Below are positions 24,915-34,200 of a stretch of DNA of 37,182 nt, piece by piece. This DNA comes from Anaerococcus sp. mt242 (lineage in GTDB: Bacteria; Bacillota; Clostridia; Tissierellales; Peptoniphilaceae), in assembly GCF_016798225.1 (NCBI RefSeq), contig NZ_JAEUYX010000014.1, positions 1 to 37,182 of the forward strand. Reading direction: 5' to 3'. Position numbers and translations under genes: made by a program. How positions within the stretch are numbered: the stretch's first letter is position 1; every line of letters starts with the position of its first letter. A model generated the notes under the pieces. It was given only the letters and a program-made list of their open reading frames with translations. It did not search any database and was not told where the DNA came from.

Positions 24915-25646
24915 TTACACCCATTCGTATCCGCGTTTTTCGATTTCATCCATTAGACTTGCATCACCCTCGTGAGCGATTTTGCCATCTTTAATTACGT
25001 GAACATAATCAGCTTCGATATTTTCTAATAACTCTCTGTGGTGAGTGATGATAATTACTGCATTATCTTCTGTGAGATAATCTTTTATACCCTTACTTAC
25101 AATTCTAACAGCATCAACGTCAAGTCCTGAGTCTGTCTCGTCTAGCATAGCAAGTTTTGGATTTAGCATCTTCATTTGTAAAATTTCAGATTTTTTACGT
25201 TCACCACCTGAAAAACCAACATTTACATATCTTCCTGCATAGTCTTCAGATAGGTTTAGGCTATCCATTTCTTTTGCTAACTGTTTTGTAAATGCAAGCA
25301 TTTGTGGTTTTTCACCTGTAATTTGTTCTTCAGAAATTCTTAGGAAATCATTTAATTTTACTCCTGGAATTTCATCAGGGTGTTGGAAGGACATAAATAT
25401 TCCGCGGCGAGCACGCTTATCTACAGATTCTTCTGTGATGTCATCACCTTCAAAATAAATTTTACCTTCCGTTACTTCATAAACAGGATTTGCCATGATT
25501 GTATTCATAAGTGTTGACTTACCAGATCCATTTGATCCCATTACAACGTGGACTTCACCTTTGTTTACTGTTAAATCTATACCTTTTAAAATCTCAGTAT
25601 CTTCAACTGATACATGTAGATTTTCTATTTTTAATAACTCAGACAT
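24915..25646 (-). CDS. sufC: Fe-S assembly ATPase SufC
   Basis: 243-aa soluble ABC-type ATPase that drives SufBCD. Walker A MGSNGSGKST, signature FSGGERKKSEI, Walker B AMLDETDSGLD, switch His in IIITHHREL. First gene of the operon, with GAGGT before its ATG and the promoter at 25690-25717. Confidence 0.96.
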   Translation of the reverse strand: MSELLKIENLHVSVEDTEILKGIDLTVNKGEVHVVMGSNGSGKSTLMNTIMANPVYEVTEGKIYFEGDDITEESVDKRARRGIFMSFQHPDEIPGVKLNDFLRISEEQITGEKPQMLAFTKQLAKEMDSLNLSEDYAGRYVNVGFSGGERKKSEILQMKMLNPKLAMLDETDSGLDVDAVRIVSKGIKDYLTEDNAVIIITHHRELLENIEADYVHVIKDGKIAHEGDASLMDEIEKRGYEWV

Positions 25647-25670
25647 TTTTACCTCTTCTTTATAAATTTA

Positions 25671-25717
25671 GTAGTAAATTTCATTTAAAATATACTACTT
25701 TACTAGGAATTATCAAT
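25671..25717 (-). promoter_or_regulatory. suf operon promoter with overlapping inverted repeat
   Basis: Minus strand: -35 TTGATA (25712-25717), 16-bp spacer, -10 TATATT (25690-25695). A 7-bp inverted repeat AGTAGTA (25671-25677) / TACTACT (25694-25700) with a 16-bp centre overlaps the -10 and the likely start, a position suited to a repressor. The regulator is unknown. Confidence 0.6.
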
Positions 25718-25755
25718 CATTATAATTCTTTACTCATTGTACCTTTTTTAGGCAA

Positions 25756-25778
25756 TAAAAAAACGAGCCTTGGCTCGT
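25756..25778 (-). terminator. Terminator of ptsH
   Basis: Perfect 7-bp GC-rich stem ACGAGCC / GGCTCGT with a 2-nt loop. On the minus strand the stem runs directly into a T7-8 tract. Confidence 0.9.
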
Positions 25779-25785
25779 GAATATT

Positions 25786-26052
25786 TTATTGATTATTAAT
25801 CTTACTTTCTATGACTTCAACAAGGCTTTTTATGGCTTCTTCTTCCTTGTCTCCTTCTGCTTTTAAAGTTAACTCATCTCCATTAGAAGCACTCATGCTA
25901 AGAACTGACATTATTGACTTTGCATTATAGCTTCTGCCATTTTTTTCAACTGTAATATCGCAAGGAAACTTTACTGCAGCGCGGATAAAAATCGATGCAG
26001 GCCTTGCATGCAAGCCAATCTCATTAGTTAGTGTGACTTTTTGCTCGTACAT
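25786..26052 (-). CDS. ptsH: Phosphocarrier protein HPr
   Basis: 88-aa PTS phosphocarrier. His15 in EIGLHARPA is the phosphorylation site used by enzyme I, and Ser46 in AKSIMSVLS is the HPr-kinase regulatory site, so it is HPr rather than Crh. A GGAGGTAC ribosome-binding site precedes the ATG. It stands alone with its own terminator; ptsI is not adjacent. Confidence 0.95.
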   Translation of the reverse strand: MYEQKVTLTNEIGLHARPASIFIRAAVKFPCDITVEKNGRSYNAKSIMSVLSMSASNGDELTLKAEGDKEEEAIKSLVEVIESKINNQ

Positions 26053-26162
26053 AGTACCTCCTTTTTTTATATATTTTCTTATGTAATTATATTACAATAT
26101 TTTTTATGAAAATGCAAACATTTTCCACTATAATTTTATAAACTACATATAAATATCTAAAT

Positions 26163-26190
26163 AAAAAACCACCCATGGCTTGGGTGGTTT
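26163..26190 (-). terminator. Terminator of pepD
   Basis: Perfect 10-bp stem AAACCACCCA / TGGGTGGTTT with a 5-nt loop and a T6 tract on the minus strand, a few bases after the pepD stop. Confidence 0.92.
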
Positions 26191-26196
26191 AGTTTC

Positions 26197-27609
26197 TTAG
26201 ATTCTTTTTAGTAATTCTACTAAGAATTTGTAATTTTTCTCAGTTGATTCTATGCTTACTCTCTCGCTTGGTGAGTGAGCTCCCTCGATAGTTGGACCAA
26301 ATGATAGCATTTCTACATTTGGCATAACTCCTTTAAATAGTCCACATTCTAGACCACCGTGAGTTGTTTCTACTGTCATTTCTGAACCAGTTTGTTCTTT
26401 CCATATATCATTTGCAATATCAATTAGTTTTGTTTCTTCTCTTTGCCATCCAGTATAAGAGTTTAACTGCTTGCAATCAGCGCCAAATTGTCTTGCAATT
26501 TTTTCTACAATAGCTGCTCTATTAAATTTAGCAGAATCTATTTGACTTCTAGCCATACAAGAAAATTTTACTTCATTGTCATCTTCTTCAAGTACACCTA
26601 TGTTTGAAGAAGTAATTATTTCTCCATTATATTTTTTAACCAAACCATCTGGTATTGTATAAAGAGTGTTTGCAATGTTTTTAGAAAGTTCTGCTGTTAA
26701 TACTTCTCCATCAAAGCTTGCATTTTCTAATTTTATTTGACCGTTTGGATCTGTATCTTTTGATTCATTTAGTATATCAGCTATTCTTTGTTCGATAATT
26801 TCTTTTGCTTTATCTTTATTTGCTACTGCAAATACAGCTTGTGAAGTTGCTGCTATAGCATTTCTTTTTACTCCACCATTTAATTCTGCAATTTGAAGAC
26901 CTTCTATATCTACTAAAAGTCTACCAAGAGTTTTTATAGCATTTAAACGGCCCTTATCTATTTCCATACCTGAGTGACCGCCTTCAAATCCTCTTAAGTC
27001 AAGTTTTAAAAATTCACCCTGGCTAGCTTCCTTTTCTTTTTTAAAACTGATTTCCAAATCGCATCCACCAGCACAACCTACTGTAAGAATACCATCATCT
27101 TCTGTATCGATATTTACTAAATATTTTGCATTAATATCTGATGCATCAATAGCATTTGCTCCAACCATTGATGTTTCTTCACCAGTTGTAATAATAGCTT
27201 CTAGTGGACCGTGTTCTACTTTTTCATCATCAAATATTGCAAGTATTAGTGCAACACCCATACCATCATCAGCACCTAATGTTGTGCCATCAGCTGTTAC
27301 CCAGTCACCATCGATTAATAATTTGATAGGATCTTTGCTAAAATCATGGTCTGAATCATCTTCTTTTACACAAACCATATCCATATGTCCTTGTAGAGCA
27401 ACAGTTTCTTTATCTTCGTATCCTGCTGTTGCATCTTTTTTGAAAATAACATTTAAAGTTTCGTCTTGACGTACATCTAAGTTTCTTTCTTTGGCAAAAT
27501 TTACCAAATAATCAGATACTGCTTTTTCATCTCCAGAACCTCTAGGAATTTCACTAAGTTCACTAAAAAATTTCCAAACAAGTTCAGGTTTTAAATCTTT
27601 AATTTCCAT
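26197..27609 (-). CDS. pepD: Aminoacyl-histidine dipeptidase (M20 family)
   Basis: 470-aa cytoplasmic zinc dipeptidase of the PepD/carnosinase type, which splits Xaa-His and other dipeptides. Metal and catalytic blocks: ALQGHMDMVCVK, GTTLGADDGMGVALILAI, TTGEETSMVGA, NIDTEDDG, and near the C-terminus THGGLECGLF and GPTIEGAHSPSERVSI. Full length. GGAGG precedes the ATG. Monocistronic; a perfect TATAAT (minus strand, 27640-27645) lies about 31 nt upstream, with no good -35. Fits a peptide-fermenting lifestyle. Confidence 0.94.
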   Translation of the reverse strand: MEIKDLKPELVWKFFSELSEIPRGSGDEKAVSDYLVNFAKERNLDVRQDETLNVIFKKDATAGYEDKETVALQGHMDMVCVKEDDSDHDFSKDPIKLLIDGDWVTADGTTLGADDGMGVALILAIFDDEKVEHGPLEAIITTGEETSMVGANAIDASDINAKYLVNIDTEDDGILTVGCAGGCDLEISFKKEKEASQGEFLKLDLRGFEGGHSGMEIDKGRLNAIKTLGRLLVDIEGLQIAELNGGVKRNAIAATSQAVFAVANKDKAKEIIEQRIADILNESKDTDPNGQIKLENASFDGEVLTAELSKNIANTLYTIPDGLVKKYNGEIITSSNIGVLEEDDNEVKFSCMARSQIDSAKFNRAAIVEKIARQFGADCKQLNSYTGWQREETKLIDIANDIWKEQTGSEMTVETTHGGLECGLFKGVMPNVEMLSFGPTIEGAHSPSERVSIESTEKNYKFLVELLKRI

Positions 27610-27789
27610 AACTAACCTCCATTAAAATCAGTTTAATATATTATACTCATTTATAAACTTATTTACCCAATTTAATTTCTAAATTAAAATATTATTATAT
27701 TAACTAGCTTTTTTACTTTGTTAAATATTGACGTAAGATATTCTTTAGTGTAATTTACTTTATAGTACAATAAGGAGAATTTTTACAAT

Positions 27790-28650
27790 ATGTACAAAAG
27801 AAAATCTGTAAAATCTAAAAAAAGAAAAAAAATATTTAAATTATTTATTATTATAATAATAATTTTATTTGTTAGAGAAAAAATCAATGGTGATAATCTA
27901 TCCAATAGTTCTAGCTTTTTTAATAAGATTAGCCTAGGGGATTTGATCACTGATAAAAATTTAAAAACAGATGATTTTGATACTCTTAGAAAGAACTTAA
28001 AAAAAGAAAAAGGTTCCGGGAATAATAAAGCCGAGTGGATTTATGATAATTTTGATAATTTGCCTGATACTATGCTCTATTTAGCAGGAAACGACCCAGA
28101 TACAATTGATTTTGTTTATAATTATCAAAATGGAATTACGAATTTTGAGTTTTATCCTGGGGAGTCTGTAAATCTAGATAGAAAAACACCTTACTTTCTT
28201 CAATGGGACAATCGATGGGCTTATAATTCACTTGGTCAGTCAAATGTAGGAATTGCTGGTTGTGGACCAACTTCTATGGCTATGGCTTTAGCTCGCTTAA
28301 CAGGTGATAATTCTATAACTCCAGATAAAATTTCCATAGATGCCAATGAATATATGTACGCAAGTGGAGTCTCCCGGTCATTTTTTAACGATGAGGCTAG
28401 TAAATATGGATATAGAGTTGTCGATATCTCAAATGATAAAGATGCTATGATAGAAGCTCTAAATTATGGTCCTTTGATAGTTTCAGTTACTAGAGGTTAT
28501 TTTACTCTATTTGGTCATATAGTTATTATCGACTCTTATCAAAATGGTAAATTTATAATAAACGATCCTAATAGCATTAAAAAAAGCCAAATATCTTGGT
28601 CATTTAATCAAATCCAAAATCAAATAGCTCATATTTGGCTAGTCTATTAA
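27790..28650 (+). CDS. Membrane-anchored C39-like cysteine peptidase domain protein
   Basis: 286 aa. A very basic N-terminus (about 17 residues) precedes one hydrophobic segment (IFKLFIIIIIILFV) and no signal-peptidase site is obvious, so it is probably a type II membrane protein with the domain outside. The C-terminal domain matches the Peptidase_C39_2 pattern: PYFLQWDNRWAYNSLG, Cys158 in IAGCGPTSMAMALA, His243 in LFGHIVIIDSY and Asp259 in INDPNS. It could cleave peptides or cell-wall linked substrates. AAGGAG precedes the ATG; a TTGACG at 27727-27732 may be its -35. Confidence 0.8.
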   Translation: MYKRKSVKSKKRKKIFKLFIIIIIILFVREKINGDNLSNSSSFFNKISLGDLITDKNLKTDDFDTLRKNLKKEKGSGNNKAEWIYDNFDNLPDTMLYLAGNDPDTIDFVYNYQNGITNFEFYPGESVNLDRKTPYFLQWDNRWAYNSLGQSNVGIAGCGPTSMAMALARLTGDNSITPDKISIDANEYMYASGVSRSFFNDEASKYGYRVVDISNDKDAMIEALNYGPLIVSVTRGYFTLFGHIVIIDSYQNGKFIINDPNSIKKSQISWSFNQIQNQIAHIWLVY

Positions 28651-28693
28651 GGAAAATCTATTTGATAATCTAATTATACGTATATTTTAAATT

Positions 28694-28733
28694 TAATGGC
28701 TAATGTTTTTTATATAATCTCTATTAGCCATTA
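28694..28733. other. Hairpin after the C39-like gene
   Basis: Perfect 11-bp inverted repeat TAATGGCTAAT / ATTAGCCATTA with an 18-nt AT-rich loop, 44 nt after the stop codon. There is no proper T run after the stem on either strand, so it is a weak terminator at best. Confidence 0.5.
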
Positions 28734-28890
28734 TAATATACTTTTCTTCATCATACTCAAATCTTATCCTTGTATGTCTATAATAATTTTAAGTCAAGCT
28801 AGCTTTATTATAAGTTTAAATTAATAATTTCAAATTAATTTAAAAAATTTCCCAAATAATTTCATCGTAAGAACAAATCATAAAAAATAT

Positions 28891-28904
28891 TTAGGTAAAC
28901 CTAA
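28891..28904. promoter_or_regulatory. DtxR/SirR-type metalloregulator box
   Basis: TTAGGTAAACCTAA is a perfect 6-bp inverted repeat around AA with the TTAGG...CCTAA arms known for DtxR-family (DtxR, IdeR, SirR) iron or manganese repressors. It lies 17 bp upstream of the -35 of the surface-protein promoter, which is not the classic repressing position. Confidence 0.5.
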
Positions 28905-28920
28905 TCTTTTTATTTTTTTA

Positions 28921-28950
28921 TTGGAATTTTTTTGTTGCTTATATTATAAT
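28921..28950 (+). promoter_or_regulatory. Candidate promoter of the surface-protein operon
   Basis: -35 TTGGAA (28921-28926), 18-bp spacer, -10 TATAAT (28945-28950). Confidence 0.55.
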
Positions 28951-28983
28951 ATTACTTATAAAATCATTACGTTAAATAAAATT

Positions 28984-29017
28984 GTTTATATATAAACTAA
29001 ATAAGTATGGCCATACT
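28984..29017. promoter_or_regulatory. Two adjacent 14-bp palindromes in the leader
   Basis: GTTTATATATAAAC (28984-28997) and AGTATGGCCATACT (29004-29017) are both perfect palindromes, 20 bp apart centre to centre. The second contains GGCC in otherwise AT-only surroundings, which makes chance less likely. Confidence 0.4.
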
Positions 29018-29091
29018 ATTTTTTAACTTATGATTTTTATAAAAATATTATGCAATAAGCAAAAATAAAAAAATATAAAGAGAGGAATTTA

Positions 29092-31185
29092 ATGAATAAT
29101 ATAAATAATTCGAATAAATATAGGCTAACCAGCATCCTAGCCTTGATGCTAATTTTTTCAAATCCATCAAGTGTATTCGCAAGTGAAGAAAAAGATTTTA
29201 ATACAGACTATAATTTAAATAGCTTTAAAGCAGACGAGGTTGATGAGAAATCAGTATCTAAAAATGACTTTTCTTCTAATAGTAATACACAAGCAACATA
29301 TATAGACCAAAACGATGAAAATGTAAAAAATAATAATACCAGTAAAAACGATTATAAGATCGAAGAAAAAGTATCAACTGATAATGAGACTACTGATAAT
29401 ATTCCAACAAATATCAGTGAGAAAAATAATATAAGTAACAATGATACTAAAGATTATATAAGTAATAGTGATACTAAGAATGAGGAAAATCCAATTGAGG
29501 ATCCACAAATTTTAAGCGATTCTAAGGTGGAAGAAACTGAAGATAAAAATTTAATAACTGTTGTGAAAGATCCTACTTATCCAAGTTACATACCCTTAGA
29601 TAAAATAGATCAAGACAAATACTATGTATTTGGTCAATATAAAAATAATAGAGAAGATAACGAAGATAGAGCTACTTATACTTTTTATATTGATAGAAAT
29701 GACCCTTATCAAAAAGTTTACGTTCATTTAAAAAAATTTGATAGTGAAGGAAAAGAATTTGAAAAAGTCTATAAAATCGATTATAATGGTGAATTAAATA
29801 TCAGAAAATTAGCTACAAACATTTCTAGAAATGAATTAGAAATTTCAGCTTTAGATAAGAAAAACACTGGAGAAAGTACTTTTGGCATTGTAAAAGAAAA
29901 CGATAATGTAGAAAGTCAAGATAATAAAACTACAACTTATGATATACCACTAAGAGTTCATCATACTACACATTTTTTAGACGCAAATACTGATAATGAT
30001 ATTCATTCTCCTGTTGTCGCTTCTGGTTTCTTTGGACAGGATATCACGCCTCCACAAGCTCCTAAGAATATTAACAAAGATGGAATAACATATGAGTATA
30101 CTGGCAAGTCTACTGGTTTGGATAAATTTAGCGAAAATTATAAAATTCTTAAAGAAAATGGTGAAAGTTTTGAATATTATGTAGGTAAAGATAAGAAACA
30201 AAAAGTACAAGTAAAAAGAATAGGCGATCAATCGATCATAGACATTACAACCTACGACCAAAACGGAAATATTTTAAAAACATATAAAGATGTTAAAGAA
30301 AATGACAAAATTTTAAATGACTTAAACCTATCCTATGTAATTATCAATGAAAACCCTGTTATCTATTCTAACTCTAGTAAAATTTATTATTATAAAAAGT
30401 CTAAATCTAAGACTATTGATAATACAAATGATAAGTCCACTGATAGTTCAAACCATAAAGATAACAATAAAGCTATTGATAATCTTACTGATAATTCGGA
30501 TCAAAAGTCTAACGATAAAACTAGTAATGAGCCAGATGATAATAATGATAAAAAAGAAAATCATATAGATGAAGACTACAAAAAAGATTTTTTAGATAAT
30601 CTATTAAGCTTATCTAAATTAACAAATGCAGAAAAAGAAAAGTACTTGGAAAGAATTAACTTGGCTAAATCTAACGGCGACATTTATAAAATCTATAACG
30701 AAGCCATTGATTTGAATAATTCAAGAAAGAAGAATGAAGGCTCTAATATAGATGATACCCACATAATTGATAGTGATAAGTCTAGAAAAATAGATAATCA
30801 TTCATTTATTAAAGATGAAGCAAACAACAATGATACATCAGAAGCATCAAAAGAAACTATTGATAAAAATAAAGGAAGTCACGAAAATTCTAATAGCTTG
30901 AATAATAATAGTTCTCTAATTTATGTTCCAGATTGCTATAAATATATTAAAGAAGGTTGGTATCTTAAAGAAGATATTATTAATGATTACCATAATCTTA
31001 AACAAGCTATATTCGAAAATCAATCTACATGTGATGTTTTCCAACATTTATTATCTACTACTTCACGTTTAAGCAAAAAATATTCTGACAAGCTAAGAGA
31101 ACTGATAAAGCAATCTGAGTCATTGCGTGAAAAAGGAAAAATGGCTTTAAAAGAATATTGTAAGATTCTAGAAATAGATAATTAA
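29092..31185 (+). CDS. Secreted low-complexity surface protein with a GA-like module
   Basis: 697 aa. Signal peptide with probable cleavage after SVFA (residue 31). Residues 32-160 are Asp/Asn/Ser/Lys-rich, with a short duplicated ISN-DTK unit. A folded beta-type region spans about 165-450. Another D/N/S-rich linker follows. Residues about 496-542 (FLDNLLSLSKLTNAEKEKYL, then the INLAKSNGDIYKIYNEA helix) look like a GA module, the three-helix unit of albumin-binding proteins in Finegoldia and streptococci. The last 80 residues are helical. No LPXTG, lipobox, SLH or choline-binding repeat was seen, so how it stays on the cell, if it does, is unclear. GAGAGG precedes the ATG. Followed after 21 nt by the S8 peptidase gene. 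Confidence 0.75.
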   Translation: MNNINNSNKYRLTSILALMLIFSNPSSVFASEEKDFNTDYNLNSFKADEVDEKSVSKNDFSSNSNTQATYIDQNDENVKNNNTSKNDYKIEEKVSTDNETTDNIPTNISEKNNISNNDTKDYISNSDTKNEENPIEDPQILSDSKVEETEDKNLITVVKDPTYPSYIPLDKIDQDKYYVFGQYKNNREDNEDRATYTFYIDRNDPYQKVYVHLKKFDSEGKEFEKVYKIDYNGELNIRKLATNISRNELEISALDKKNTGESTFGIVKENDNVESQDNKTTTYDIPLRVHHTTHFLDANTDNDIHSPVVASGFFGQDITPPQAPKNINKDGITYEYTGKSTGLDKFSENYKILKENGESFEYYVGKDKKQKVQVKRIGDQSIIDITTYDQNGNILKTYKDVKENDKILNDLNLSYVIINENPVIYSNSSKIYYYKKSKSKTIDNTNDKSTDSSNHKDNNKAIDNLTDNSDQKSNDKTSNEPDDNNDKKENHIDEDYKKDFLDNLLSLSKLTNAEKEKYLERINLAKSNGDIYKIYNEAIDLNNSRKKNEGSNIDDTHIIDSDKSRKIDNHSFIKDEANNNDTSEASKETIDKNKGSHENSNSLNNNSSLIYVPDCYKYIKEGWYLKEDIINDYHNLKQAIFENQSTCDVFQHLLSTTSRLSKKYSDKLRELIKQSESLREKGKMALKEYCKILEIDN

Positions 31186-31206
31186 AAATAGTTATGGAGG
31201 CATATA

Positions 31207-34200
31207 TTGAAAAAAAATCATAATAAATCTATATCCTTTATTTTAGCTTTATCAATGGTATTTAGCTTTGTAAGTCCATCCTTTGCATCAAAATCAACAA
31301 ATCCTAAAAAAGATAGTGATTTGGTAAATATTAATAGAAGCAAGCAGAAAAAGAGCAAAATTATTGATGATTATTTATCTAGCGAAGCTAGTATAAAGGC
31401 AGATATTGAAAAAGAAGCATATTTTATCGAATTTAATAAGAATGCAGATAAAAATAAAGTAAAAAAAGCATTAAATTCAATCAAGGATACCAAAATCCTT
31501 TACGAATATAATATTATATTCAACGGATTAGCAATCTCTACTTATCCAGAAAACATAGATTATATAAAAACTATTAAAGGAGTTGCAGATATTGAAAAAT
31601 CAGAAAAACTCAATCCTTTAATGGAAAATGCCAGAAGCCTAGTAAAGGTAGACAAGGCAAGTAACTACCTTAAAAATATCAATGCAATAAATCCCAATCT
31701 CGGCAAAAATTATGATGGAAGAGGCATGGTAATAGCCAATATAGATACAGGTATGGATGCAAGCCATAAGGCAATGAGACTCGATGATGATGCAAAAAAA
31801 GTCGCCAAGGTAAAATTAGATAACTTATCAGAAGCCGATAAGAACTTCTATATTTCAGAAAAGGTTCCACATTCAGTAAATTATCTAAATGGAGGAAAAA
31901 TAACAACCGAAAAGTACGATGATGGTTCAGATTATCACGATCCTCATGGAATGCATATATCAGGAATTCTAGCTGCTAATGATACTATGGAAGATATTAA
32001 TAAAGGTAAGGGAATCAGAGGTATTGCCCCTAATGCTCAATTGTTTTCTTATAAGATGTACTCAGATGCTAGTGATGGATTTGCTGGAGATGAAACTATG
32101 TTTCATGCCTTTGAAGATTGTATAAAACATGATGTAGATGTAATTTCTATATCCTCAGGTTTTACAGGTACTGGACTTAAGGGAGAAAAATATTGGCAAG
32201 CAATCAGAACTCTAAGAAATCATGGCATTCCAGTTTGCGTTGCAACTGGTAATTATGCAACTTCCGCATCTAATTCTTCTTGGGATAGATATGCAAACAA
32301 TGCCTTAAATATGACAGATACTGGAAATGTAACTAGAACAGCAGCCCACGAAGATGCCATAGCAGTAGGCTCATCCAGAAATACTAAAATCAATTTTGAT
32401 GGAGTAAATATTGGTGGAAACGACTTTAGATATTCCAGAATAGGAGCTTTTTTTGATCCCAATAGTTTTAAAAAAGACAAGTATAAATTTATTTATTTAG
32501 GCAAGTGTCAAGATGATGATATAGCTGGCAAAAACCTAAAAGATAAAATTGTAATCATGGATAGAATATACACAAAAGATTTAAAATATTCTTTTAAAAA
32601 AGCAGCTGATAAAGGAGCAGCTGGAGTTATAGTTGTAAATACCATATCCTACTATAATCGTGATGATTGGGAAAATGTACCAGCTATGGGCTATGAAGAA
32701 GATGAGGCTACAAAAGTACAAGTATTTTCCATCTCTGGTATGGACGGTATAAAATTATGGTCAATGCTAACTGGAAGCTCCGACAAGGTTAATATCAAAT
32801 CTAAAAAAGACTCAGACTATAGAATAGATATGAATCTATATAACTCTCTAAAACCTAAAGTAGGAGAGGAAAAAGAACTTAATATTAAATTTTTAGATAA
32901 AAAAATTCCTTGGCAAGATGTTAATGTTCCTGCCGGATCTACTTCATGGGGACCTAGAGTAGATCTAATGTTAAAACCAGATGTATCTGCCCCAGGTAAA
33001 AATATATACTCTACCTTAAATAAAATAGACGGAAAAGATACCTATCAATATATGTCAGGTACGTCAATGGCTACTCCAGTAGTATCAGGTTCAACAGTTA
33101 TTATTAGACCTAAATTAAAAGAAATGGTAAAAAAACCAGTTATTAAGAGTAGAGGAATAGATTTGGTTTCCCTTACAAAAATAATGCTACAAATAACATC
33201 CACTCCTATGATAGATCCTCAAACAGAAGAAAGTGGAACTTATCTTTACGCATCACCTAGACAACAAGGTTCCGGACTTATCAATGTTGAGAAAGCTCTT
33301 AAAAATAATTTAGTAATTTCTTATGATCTAAAGGACTCTAGTGGTCAAACAAACTCTTATGGAGCTGTCTCTCTAAAGGAAATAAAAACTAAGAAAAAAG
33401 ATTTCAGAATTAATATTGATAATCCAACTAATAGGGATATCACTCTTAAAGTATCATCCTCCCCTATTACTACAGATGGAGAGATTAAAGTAAAAAAATT
33501 AGATGAAGAGTATGATGAAAAGTCCAAAACTGGAATTCATACAGTTAATGAAATTCATCCAAAAAAAGTTGACGGAGCTAAGCTAACCTTCGCTAAAAAC
33601 GAAATAGTAATTCCTGCAAGAGGATCTTATAGTTTAGGTGCAAGCCTTGACGTTGGAAGCCTTACTAACAAAAATAAATTCATAGAAGGATTTATAAACT
33701 TTGAGTCAAAAGAAGAAAAAGAAAATACCAGAAAGGATCCTCAACCTTCTCTATCTATGCCATTTATGGGATTTGCTGGAGACTGGAATAATGAACCTAT
33801 AATCGATAAATGGGCTTGGGAAGATGGATCTCGTTCAAAGGGCATTGTAGGTTATGATGATGAAGGCAATCCAAAAATACCTGGAACCTTAAATAGAGGT
33901 CGCGGAGGAGAACACGGCATAGATTTATTTAAACCAGCAGGAGTTATCCAAAATAGAGAAGATGATAATAAGAGCTTAGATCAAGACCCAGATTTATTTG
34001 CCTTTAACAATTCACAAGATTGGGATCTAGAATCCACTGGAGAAAGTAAACTTATCAAAGATTATGAAACAGATAGAGGCCTTACTCCAAGCCCACTCAT
34101 TTTAAGATCTGCAGCAGATGCTAAAGTTTCTATAGTAAACAGTGATAATCCTAAAAATCAAAATTATCTAAAAGTACTCGATGTTGATCATTTTATAAAG

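Larger units (their letters stand above)
28734..29091. other. AT-rich intergenic region upstream of the surface-protein operon
   Basis: No credible gene. It contains a DtxR-type palindrome, a promoter with perfect -10 and two further perfect 14-bp palindromes (each listed separately); the leader from that promoter would be about 135 nt. The rest is very AT-rich sequence without recognisable structure. Confidence 0.6.

Noticed and set aside
29431-29480. CRISPR-like or tandem DNA repeat
   Set aside because: It is a two-copy coding repeat (ISN-DTK units) in a low-complexity surface protein, with no spacers or cas genes.
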